This document shows, one piece after another, positions 34,444 through 43,948 of a stretch of 64,000 bases of DNA (the first letter of the stretch is position 1; each line of letters begins with the position of its first letter). Below the pieces are notes generated by a model that worked only from the letters and a program-made list of their open reading frames with translations, made no database searches and was not told the DNA's origin. The DNA is from Basidiobolus meristosporus CBS 931.73. Its lineage: Eukaryota; Basidiobolomycota; Basidiobolomycetes; Basidiobolales; Basidiobolaceae. Location of the stretch: contig MCFE01000118.1 of assembly GCA_002104905.1 (NCBI GenBank), forward strand, positions 98,658 through 162,657, given 5' to 3'. The position numbers and the translations under genes are program-made.

Positions 34444-35356
34444 ATCTCCACCAGCTCATTGTAGATGTTTGCCGACTCCATGCAGCCGATGTATCTAATC
34501 TAATCTAAGAAAATAATAAACGAACCCCTCATGCGCTCTGCTCAACCACCGGCCTCTCCCTACGGAGAATTCGATCCCATCCACGCCCAGTATTAGATGT
34601 GCCCCCTTGGATGGATGGAGCCTGTTCATCAACTGGGCCACGCCGCGCCTGCATCTTGCTGCCCTTGGCTCGCGGACCGACCCAATGGCCGGGATAGGCG
34701 CAGTGTAACATCAGTTGAACCCACCTCCCCGCAAACCCGCTTGCCTGAGTTGATCGGCTTTCTTGGGTCTACGCACCTGCAGCTTAACCGCTGAAATAGC
34801 ACCAATCTCTGGAAACAGGATAAGGGTGTGGCTGCGGGTGTCCAGGCTGGAGATGTCGTACCAGGCACTTCATCCACCACTGTGTACAGTCATCGTGGGT
34901 TATCCAGAAAAAGGCATGGCACCTTCGAATTCCCCAACTCGCGTGATGCTTGGTCATACAGCCCACCGGATGGGCCAATCATTGGATCGCCCCAAGGAAT
35001 CTTCCCATGAAATCCAACGCTGGCCATCTCCCAATGACGCACCTGAGTCAAGCCGTATACTAGTATTGTGGAATGTCGGAAGCCACCAACATCGACGGAC
35101 CGATTCTGGAATCGGCCAAGCAGGTTGCTGAGGCTCGCTGGAGCCGATCAGTTACGCAACGGAGCATGTGCGCTTGTGCGCTACTTCCAATGCAAAATCC
35201 ATCCAAGGATTCAACGCTTCCACCTCCATCACGATCCCACCAATTGCCGCCAACCGCCGAGAATAGGATGATCTGGTTTATTGGTTGTTACATATTGCAC
35301 ATATATATAGCGTGCCAACTTCTAATTAACACATGCGTGAGAACGGTTTGTCCAGC
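34444..35356. other. Intergenic region with possible broken or multi-exon coding sequence
   Basis: Polyadenylation-like AATAAACG lies at 34513. On the plus strand, open pieces with protein-like composition occur at 34530-34594 (MRSAQPPASPYGEFDPIHAQ), 34597-34794, 34828-35010 (HRGLSRKRHGTFEFPNSRDA) and 35073 onwards (MSEATNIDGPILESAKQVAE). They lie in different frames and I could not join them convincingly or assign a family. It may be an unrecognised gene with short exons or a decayed one. Confidence 0.25.
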
Positions 35357-36436
35357 CTAACGGCGCATGTTTGACAACTCGTTCTCCAGGCTCTCCATAA
35401 GCTTCCCTCTATCTTCGACCGGGTTCAGGCCGGCCAGAATATCTTTGATGATGGTTTTACCGTTTTCTCGGATCTCCCGCCAGAGCTCCTTCTCGTCGGG
35501 ACGAGCCGTCGATGGGACCGGGAAGATACCCTCGCCGGCTGCCTCGATAATCCCCACCCCCTCAGTCTTGATCTTCAACCAAGACTCTGGTGTCCGGTGG
35601 TCGGGGTGACGAAGGAATATGACAAGGTGGTGCTTCTTTAGACTGTCCTGCCACAGAACGAAATTCACTGTAGCCTTGCCAGGGTCGGTGGATTTCCAGT
35701 ACTTGATGATTGTGTAGCCTACTTCGATTAGTGCCTCCTTACTGTCGGAATTCAATCGGATCGAAGTCAACGGATACTTCAGGATGCCTCCGGTCACTCC
35801 TTGGGGAAGGTTGTCGAACGTGAATTGATACGAACACTCCATCACTGGCAACGAAAGCCCCTTGAATATCTGGAAATGAAGATGTTCCAGAATGGAGGCC
35901 CCGGCCCATTCAACATCGGAATTGGAGCAAACGGTGTAGTTGGGCGCCTTGGCAAGAAAAGCGAAGCCCTCTTCCAGTGAAAGTCGGCTGATACACATAG
36001 GCGAGTGCTGCTTCAGAACAAGTACAAAGTGGCATGGGTATAAAGGGAAGGGTGTGGGTTGGAGGAAATATGGGCGCCCGTTCAGCTGGAATTCGTAGAT
36101 TCTCATCGTCTCTTTCCCTGGTCGGCCAACATTCTCGATGCAGATATTACATTTGACTGGAGGCAGGTTTGAGTCGGTCTGAACTGGTTTGGGGCTGTAG
36201 CCGGATCTTGCTCTGTTCACCTGAACCCGGTAATATATCTCGTCTTGGCAGTCGAAGAATGAGAGTCGATCGTTGACTTCTAGAAGCTCTGGTTTGAGGT
36301 AGCCAGTACCGAAGGACAGGTGATAAACGGTGTCCAATACCTTTTCCAGTCCCTGGGCCTCGTGTACTCGCTCAAGCTCAATCTGCAAGTCTTTCTGAGA
36401 GAGACTGGGCTCGATTAGCTGAGGTTTCGGGGTCAT
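35357..36436 (-). CDS. HIT-fold nucleotidyltransferase/phosphorylase-like protein (DUF4922-like)
   Basis: A complete intronless 359-residue ORF. An N-terminal region (FFDCQDEIYYRVQVNRARSG) is followed by a Cys pair (KCNICIENVG, possibly zinc-binding), the YFLQPTPFPLYPCHFVLVLK block and the HIT-like active-site motif HLHFQ in ILEHLHFQIFKG. The second half has ILKYPLTSIRL and VNFVLWQ strands and a helical C-terminus. The combination of VQ.N.AR, C..C, NPFP.YP.HF and H.HFQ is that of the DUF4922 family, related to galactose-1-phosphate uridylyltransferase, Ap4A phosphorylase and GDP-galactose phosphorylase. It probably transfers or phosphorolyses a nucleotide through the middle His, but the substrate is unknown. 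Ap4A phosphorylase (APA1/2) is the main alternative and fits less well. Confidence 0.6.
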   Translation of the reverse strand: MTPKPQLIEPSLSQKDLQIELERVHEAQGLEKVLDTVYHLSFGTGYLKPELLEVNDRLSFFDCQDEIYYRVQVNRARSGYSPKPVQTDSNLPPVKCNICIENVGRPGKETMRIYEFQLNGRPYFLQPTPFPLYPCHFVLVLKQHSPMCISRLSLEEGFAFLAKAPNYTVCSNSDVEWAGASILEHLHFQIFKGLSLPVMECSYQFTFDNLPQGVTGGILKYPLTSIRLNSDSKEALIEVGYTIIKYWKSTDPGKATVNFVLWQDSLKKHHLVIFLRHPDHRTPESWLKIKTEGVGIIEAAGEGIFPVPSTARPDEKELWREIRENGKTIIKDILAGLNPVEDRGKLMESLENELSNMRR

Positions 36437-37286
36437 TGCTTTGAGAAAAAGCGAAGAAATTCAGATATGGCTTGATGGTATAATGCTTGTTTGTCGGAAG
36501 ATTGCTGAGAGGGGATATTTATGAAGAGAAATGTTCGCCGAGTAACGTGATACCTGAAGTGTTGTCTAACGGTTTGCTTTTGGTAGTCTTATAGCCATTC
36601 TTGGAAAGTGGCTCACGGTGGATTCGGGCTGGAATATTCTATTCAAGAGTAGATACTTCTCCTCTAACTCCTGGAACCGACTATTTTCGAACCCATTCAC
36701 GGATAACCTCTTATGTCGTGATGAATAAGCCGCTGATATAGCGCTCGGCAAATGTCAAACTACCTCAGTGGGACGTGGATCTTTTTCAGGCACCATTCAG
36801 CGAAAGGGGTCGTGAAAATCAATTATTGCCCCGAATTGGTAGATATAATCGGAACTTTGGTCAAACTAAAATGGGCGAGCATGGCTTATCCGTGCCCGTG
36901 CCAATGAACTTGCAAGCTCTGGGTGCTGAAAGAAGAGTCGGAGTTCAATGGCGCAAGAAACAAACACTTTAACCTTTCAAGAAAGATCCCCCACCCTGTG
37001 CACTGCGGTGTATTCTCAAACATGGGGTGCACTTGTGCAATGGCCCACTCTGGAAGTTGCCTTTTTGCTGATCATCCAGAGATGTTTGCCGATCCTCGAT
37101 TAACTGGATCATCATCCACTAATTGCGATTGATCGACCATCTGTATGATGAGCCGAATCTTGATCGCGAATGTTGCCCGCTATTAAAGTGTGTTGGTATG
37201 GAACATGATTTTTCTTTATTCCATACCTCACAAACTAGACCACGACACAAACCTACATAGAGCAAACCGGCAAATCAAGATACAAG
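36437..37286. other. Divergent intergenic region
   Basis: Lies between the starts of the DUF4922-like gene (minus) and the coiled-coil gene (plus), so it contains both promoters. A TATTTATGAAG sequence about 90 bases upstream of the minus-strand start is a TATA candidate. Short open frames here show no recognisable domain. Confidence 0.4.
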
Positions 37287-38729
37287 ATGCACAACGTTTG
37301 GGATTTCGCCATGGAATATCCGGATAGGTATTCTACCCTCTGATATTTGCACAGCCCTCTCTATCACCAAGTGCTCAATCTAACCTTCCTTCATCTCAGC
37401 GATACCGAGCCAGAACCTTCGGATTCGCCAATCACGTATGAGGAAAGGATCGTCTTGCTGGAGAAAGATTTAGCACAAATGGAAGCCCAACATAGTAAGG
37501 CGATGGTAAGGCTGTTTGAGAAAAATGTCAGCGAAATCCAGTCTCTACGTTCGAAGATGTATTATTGTTGGGATCCCTCATATTGCTCCCGGCGATTCTC
37601 CATGCTGCACACGACCAAGACAGCGGTGCTCACGGAGCAAAGTCGCGATTCCATCATCCAAGACAAGGATATCCTGACCCAGGAGAAAAAAGAAACCCTG
37701 CTTTCCGTTCCCCAAGACAAGTCCTTTATTTGTATCAACGATATAGAGGTTGGTCCTCCATGAAGTCTTCCAGCATACGTGGTACTTATTTCTCTCCCAG
37801 GAACAATACATGGCCGAACTTACGATGTTGAAGATAGCTCAGGACAAGACACACGAGTCGCTACGCTTAAATCAGTTGAAAGAGTTGCTCGAGTTGAAGC
37901 GACATCTCTCGGATGTCAAAAACGCGTGGAATCATATCATCTGGAAGGGGCCACTTGACAAAACGGAAGTAGGCTCGCGTATGTGCGACATCCAATTATT
38001 TGGGCCCACTAAGGATGCCGTATCCAACATGTCAGTTGCACCAGGAATGGAAATGTAGTCCGATTCAGCTCAGCCATTAACTCATCTCTCTAACAACCCT
38101 AGACCCGACACATTACTGATGAATCTACGTTGTGGCCTGAAGGAGATTTTGCACCTGGTAAACGACCCATCGGTCAAGTTCTTTGTTGCAAAGCCTAGTC
38201 CCAACGACGGAGCAGAGTTCAAGCTATTCGAGAATGAGGTACAAAAATGCCACGAGGCTTCCAAGGTGAGTAGACTGCACCAAGCAGCTGTAGACGCCTA
38301 TTTCTGCGAGACTCACCAGAGCGTGGTTAACTTTTTGAGGCTGGATGCATCCCACTGAAAGACAACCTGCGGTTGTACATGATTCCGATGACGAAGGTGA
38401 CGCTAGCGAGTGGCGGAAATCAACATCTCGTGGAATTGATCAAAGATGCTCGACACACCTTTCTTACCGTCTTAGTGTCGGACATTCCGCACCGAAAACC
38501 CAGCAAGAAATCGCCGGAGAAGTGGCAAATCGATATGCACAAACCCTGGCCAACTGAGCAGAAGTCCGCTACCGAGCCGAAGGATCCCATCGACAGCACG
38601 ATGGCCACCCTGGATAAATCCATGCTGGAAGACCCGGAAAAACTCCGGCTAGAGCTGTTGAAAAAGGAACGCGAGATCTCTATTTTGCAAGAGGCGCTGA
38701 GGAGGAGTCGTTCGGAATCGAACATATAA
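37287..38729 (+). CDS. Coiled-coil protein of unknown function, 5 exons
   Basis: Exons 37287-37327, 37400-37748, 37801-38054, 38103-38265 and 38340-38729 join in frame to 398 residues. The start is MHNVWDFAMEYPDSDTEPEP, acidic. Residues about 25-60 (EERIVLLEKDLAQMEAQHSK), 85-110 and 130-165 (LKELLELKRHLSDVKNAWNH) are heptad-like coiled coil. A compact region at about 220-300 (LRCGLKEILHLVNDPSVKFF, then LYMIPMTKVTLASGG) could be a small folded domain. The C-terminus has a basic linker and a last coiled coil (LRLELLKKEREISILQEALR). I recognise no family. The stretch at about 66-85 (YYCWDPSYCSRRF) interrupts the coil and might hide an intron I could not place in frame. Confidence 0.65.
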
Positions 38730-40904
38730 ATCAACTGGTGTGAACCATCCATAAAGAGCCATTCAACATCAGTTAGTCGAACAGAATGGATTATTGACAA
38801 GTAGGCGACCAAACAGAATGGAAATGTCGATGTGTACAAATGGGAATTGGTGAATAAATACGAAGTGATAGGAAGGTGGGTGGGTGATCTAGCAACCAGC
38901 GTCACCAGAATATGCATATCGCACACCATTTGCTTGTTCAGATACCAAGAGGAAATTGCCCAATCCCCTTCCCCTCGACCACTCCCAGATGTTCGTGAGA
39001 TCAGAATAGTAGCCTTGTGCTGGCAAATCCATGCATACATTGCGGACTTGGCCATCGTAAGGGTGGCCCCGGATGAGAGGAGACGGGGGCCACGCCCAAG
39101 TGGCCATTGCAATTAACTGGTATCGCCGACTGTTACACCAGCCCCACATCTCGTAATTGACCCAACGCTGCTCGTGTCTCCTGATCTATGGATGCACCCA
39201 ATTGCTCGAGTAAGACCAAGGTGATTGTTAACTAGGACATGATATCGTGAAGCACCAATCTAGATCAAGCTCACATCCACGCTAGCTCCAAAGCGGGTCA
39301 GGTGTCCCAGCGGGATTTGCTCTCTATTGTCACAATGGACGCAGCCGGTCGCAGCCGCTCGGCGGAAGCCCTATCCGGCTCTGGCTCGAGGAAGCTGGTC
39401 GTGGCTAGGTCTGGTCTGGTCTGGTCGGAACCTGGTTGAGATTTTGAAACACGAACCGGCCAGGCCATTGGCTGTGATGGATGATTTTGACAGGCCGAAG
39501 TGGCCAATCAGCGTGGTTAGCATCAATCATGCTTCCTGAAGATTGCTTCGCCATTTCTGATGAATTCCTATCTGCGATTGATCGGATATACGAATCGAGA
39601 AATTATTTGTTTTGCCCCGACGCTTAGACATGGGTCCCACTTTGCATAAACCACGCCAGGCTTTGCAACGCGTCCTCCATGCCAGGTCGAGGCTGGGGAA
39701 TGCTCGGTCGGAAGTCGAGGGAATGCTCACATCTGGCGCATCTCTGCGTGGAGCATCCTCCCCGCGCAAAGGGCAAGCCGCCAGCCCAGTATAGGAGCAG
39801 GGTGTCGTGTCAGGCTGTTTACCTTGTACATGGGGTGCGTGTCTGCCACCGACACCCTGGACATCAAACAATGCTATGCTTCATGGATGTCTCCATGTTG
39901 AGGCTCAAGTGTAGTGGTGATTGATCAGCCCACAACCACTCGACCTAATCATCCCTTTGGTTAATCATTTGATAAGCGATGTTTTTGTCTGTTAATTTAT
40001 TCAACTTTTTAACCTACAATTCGATGCCACGAATCAGCCCAGCCATAAAGCAATATATGTGGGTCAGCGGGAGGTGGTGTCAAGCAGTGTCCTCCATCGC
40101 GAACCCTTGCGGGCATGGGCTGGCGACCATGCTCAGTGGAGTCTGCCACCAGAGCCTCATCTGTTCCCATGCTACTTGGCCATCGATTCCCTTCAGCCAC
40201 TGCAGGCCGGCCCGGTGCAAAACAGCTCACAAATCGCCAGCTCACTACGACATCGACTGGACTCCGGGCGCATTGCGTACGGGTGGTGAGATGCAATGGC
40301 TGAATCCTGGTGACCAGGGCCAGAGTTTGGTCGAGATGACAATTCAGGCCTCCAGCTCGTCGATCATTGCCGATACACCAGCAATGCGAGCCATGAGGGC
40401 ATCCCCGGTGGCCAGATGCTCGCTAGCTTCCTGGCAGTGAGGGACATCAAGACATGGATCGCCTCGTGCAGATCGTGGGCTTCGTGGGGGTATTCACGTA
40501 GTGTAACTTCTTGGGCCCAATGTGATTACAGATTGGATATTGATTTCTTCCAAGGATTGGCTCCAAGAAATAACGAGGAGTAATAGGCAACTTCAAGCGA
40601 TTGCAGTTAACAAAAAAATAGTTGACCCATCTCGACTCGAGTATATTGGTTCAAAGCAAGATCCTGATCCTGGTCAGACCCTTTGGAGCCATCCAGTAGC
40701 CACTCGACTAGTCTGATGCTATCCTAGATAGGTGATAATGTACCGTCTCTTTAGTCTCACCCCACCCCATGCCACCCCTGTCTTGTATCTGCTTTACCGC
40801 CTGTCACAAACCGCTATCTCGTCAGCCCTTATCTTCCCATTTTTCTCGTTCCGAATCTCGACCAGAATTCCTAGAGAAATACCAGTAGCTTGCTTAGATC
40901 CCTC
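38730..40904. other. 2.2-kb intergenic region
   Basis: No recognisable gene. Open frames on the minus strand at 39112-38420 overlap the last exon of the coiled-coil gene antisense and have no domain. A short CTGGT tandem lies near 39410-39425. The right end should contain the promoter of the next gene. Confidence 0.35.
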
Positions 40905-42105
40905 ATGTTCTCCATAAAACACCTGGTCGATTCCGAAGCCGACTCTCGTGTCCCAAATAAACACCTTGCCTTCACCTCCACGGTTGGTGCGGATTTGGCG
41001 CAGACAGAGGCGAGGACAAGAGTTCTCGAGAGGGCCGACACAATGAAGGTAATTATGAGTAAACCGTTCGCACTTTTCTCTTCAATATCTTGTCAGTGGT
41101 TGAAACCCAACACGTTGCCACCTTTGGTGGGGCCCAAACCAGGGAACTCACGTGTCGTTGACTTCCGTATTGTTGGGTTGGTTTCATATCTTGCTGTTTG
41201 GTACAGGACTAACGTTTCTTTCAACTCTGCATCGGCCAATTCACCTCTTCGCATCCGGTTCTTACTTTTGGTTCGTGTGAGATTAGTACTTACGGAAACT
41301 TAAGTCACGCCTGGCCTACGCCACGTTCAAAGTGGATCGGGGGTGGGAAAGCCGTTCTTTTGAAGAAGTCAAGCACCTCTATCAAGAAACGCGGAGTTCG
41401 GCGGAGGAGACCTCCCACAACAATGTGCCCAGTACACGCACGACTCCCGCCACCAGCGAGCCGGAGTTTGTGGTGCCGAGAACCCCGGTCTCCGTCAGAC
41501 ACAAACGTAAACAAACCGAAGAACCTAAGAGCAGACCTTTAACCCCGAGACCCACCTTCAGCTCCAGCAAGAACATCCAGAATCACCAGAACGTCAAAGG
41601 GCGGTCAGGTACCAGTCTCGGAGCCAAAGCCAACCAAAGGTCCACCAAAGAGCCGAGCTCGAAGCTCCTAAACAAATCAAAAGTGATGGTGGCTGATAAA
41701 GAAAACCAAAAACCCAATCCCATTGGGGCCTTTGAGTGGAAATACACGACACCACCCCGCTCTCTGTCGGAACGTACCCTCTGTGGTCAACAGCCTCCTT
41801 GCCAGCCGAACTTCCTAGCTTCCATTGGACCCAATGGGACCAAAACGCCTCTGGAGAACGTCCAGCGCCAGTCGCGGTCCACATCTCCTGCTTTTGAGGC
41901 GGCAGAGACCATCATGATGCTAAGCTCACCCAGGCCCAGCACACCGATCACTCCACGGTACTCGCCACTGGAGAATTCCCCACCACCAGGCAGTGGTTTG
42001 GAGATGCAACCGCTGCAGCAGGCCTATCAAGATGGCGACCTATTCAACAGTGCGAAAGATCCGCTGAATCTCTTGGTAGCGACCGCTTCCTACTTTCCCA
42101 AGTGA
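40905..42105 (+). CDS. Whi5/Nrm1-like S/TP-rich putative cell-cycle repressor
   Basis: Exons 40905-41048 and 41305-42105 join in frame to 314 residues. The splice creates RADTMKSRLAYATFKVDRGW, followed by ESRSFEEVKHLY. This resembles the short conserved block of the Whi5/Nrm1/Srl3 family (PF08528; L..RL..A.YKV...W...), which binds SBF/MBF factors and represses G1/S genes. The rest is disordered, with many Ser/Thr-Pro sites (RTPVSV, PLTPRP, TTPPRSLSE, TPITPRYSP) suited to CDK control, a KENQ at about 171-174 that could be a KEN degron, and AAETIMMLSSPRPSTPI near the C-terminus. The intron is long (256 nt) and may hide a small exon. The family call rests on short motifs. Confidence 0.5.
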
Positions 42106-43948
42106 GGCTGTAATCCAGGACCCCCAATCTCTTCATGTACATCTCCCGACCGTATTCCACTCCATGTTGATACGCGATGAACCGGCTGCCAAGCAAGCAT
42201 CCGGAAATCCCAAAAACCCCCTCTTCCCAACACACCCACACCTACATTCACCCGCCCATCCTTCAATATACATAGGCTCGACTTGGTACATACCATCTTC
42301 ATCCTAGCGGCCCCAGCTTTGACGTGCACAAATCAGTTTTCTTTTCCAGCCGCGGTAGCTCACCTCCTCCTGCGGATGGGTTCATTCGTGGGGGGAGGGA
42401 TTTCCATGAATTTCCACCGAATCCCATGAATCCTCATGGTAGGTAGCGGGGTTCCATTGGAATCGTGGACAGACCAGATGGACCATACTAGACTGGCCAA
42501 ATAAAAACCATCGGATCCGATTCGAAATCGGGCATCGCCTTCCTTAGCTCAGCATCACGCTCAAGCTGGTGAACGATATTGGTGGGGGTTTCAGGCTGGG
42601 TACGGCCGCGAGGAGTGGTTCATAAGCGACCGAGGCTAATTTGGGTATCGAATGCGGATTTCCGGCTGATGTGTCACAGATAGAAGCAGATGGTCTTCAG
42701 GCAAAGCAAATCAAGGGGTTCGAAGCGGCATGGCTCATATTATTCTCAAGTGATGATGTAGAACATGGCCAAGTAGACCCAACCGTACACTCTGGATAGA
42801 GTACTGCTCCACCAAGCGAAAAAGTTTGTGGAAGGCTCGAGTCGGCCAGCCTCACTGGCACACAACTGGTCGTTGGTTTGCTATGTTGGCAGATTACCGC
42901 ATCACCTAGTAGTAAGCTTTACACACAGCTTTAAGGTCATTTCTGGTATTCAAAAGGACTAGGTTTGTAGCAATTGGACAGAACACCGTGGGAGTGATCA
43001 GCTCTCCGAGAAAATAGCATTGCAAAACGCTTTTTTGCCAGCGTGTGCGAAAGAATGTGGCTGAAGGTAGGTCTCGTCACTCAAGGAATACGCTGCAGGG
43101 CTTTGAATAGCTGATACCTGCGTCAAACAATTCAGCACTTGGGCTGAAGATGGGTTGGATTGCATCGCCAAGGTAGATCCACCAACCCGTAGTATCTTGC
43201 CATCGACAGATTCGGCGCTGTCCTATGTGTGCCACGGGCCTGGTTTGGCAGGGCAACATGTACCTCCTTCATCAACGTATTTACTGTACAAAGGCAATTT
43301 GGTTCAGAAGGTCGGTCCCGAGATTGGGTAACTATCCCCTGATGGCTTATGCTGATATGCCCCCACACCCTCACTTGGCAGCATTGAACACAACCTGCAC
43401 TGGCTCCATAATCCCAATTAGTCCACTCGATCATGGATCGTCGAGTCACTCTATGCATAAGATTTGGAGGGGAGCACTCTGGTTGTATGAATCCCCTGAG
43501 TTGACAGCATCGTATCCTCTCATATGTACCCACTGTTACGCAAAAGCAATCGGTGATCTGGTCAATAAACCAATCTGAAACAGTAAGGCCGGGTCCACCT
43601 TCATACGCACCTCCATTTCCTGGTTAACACGCACAACCCTCACAAAACCAGCATGGGCGTCGACCTCCGTGATCCATGCCAACTCCCCTTCCCCTGATAG
43701 TCGCACAGAACAGTATCGCTTATCTGAGGTAGACATTTGAATGTATATATTCTATTGATTTATCTTGTCTGAACAATTGGGATCGAGAATGAGTGAGTGA
43801 TGAAGGTCAAAGGAACATTGGCTGGGCGGTGGATTGAAAGGAAGCAAGGAACATGGGGGATCCGAATTCCAATTCATCTAAGGAGGGCCTCTTAATCCAC
43901 GCCACCACGGCTTTTGGGGATATTAGGATTAGCTGACGGTTGGATGGT
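42106..43948. other. Intergenic region with one possible small exon
   Basis: Mostly without recognised content. On the minus strand, 43736-43536 is open for 66 residues beginning MSTSDKRYCSVRLSGEGELA, with strongly protein-like composition (ITEVDAHAGFVRVVRVNQEM). It could be the first exon of an unrecognised minus-strand gene running towards 43132, but I could not find a splice that restores a convincing product. Confidence 0.25.

Noticed and set aside
38420-39112. 230-codon minus-strand open frame
   Set aside because: It is antisense to the last exon of the coiled-coil gene, starts in intergenic DNA, and has no recognisable domain; most likely a shadow frame.
42356-42480. Palindromic-looking CCACCGAATCCCATGAATCC / CATGAATTTCC segment
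   Set aside because: Short imperfect repeats only; no inverted repeat long enough to support an element or terminator.
43132-43578. Overlapping ~130-codon open frames on both strands
   Set aside because: Neither has a recognisable domain or a consistent link to the tentative exon at 43736-43536.
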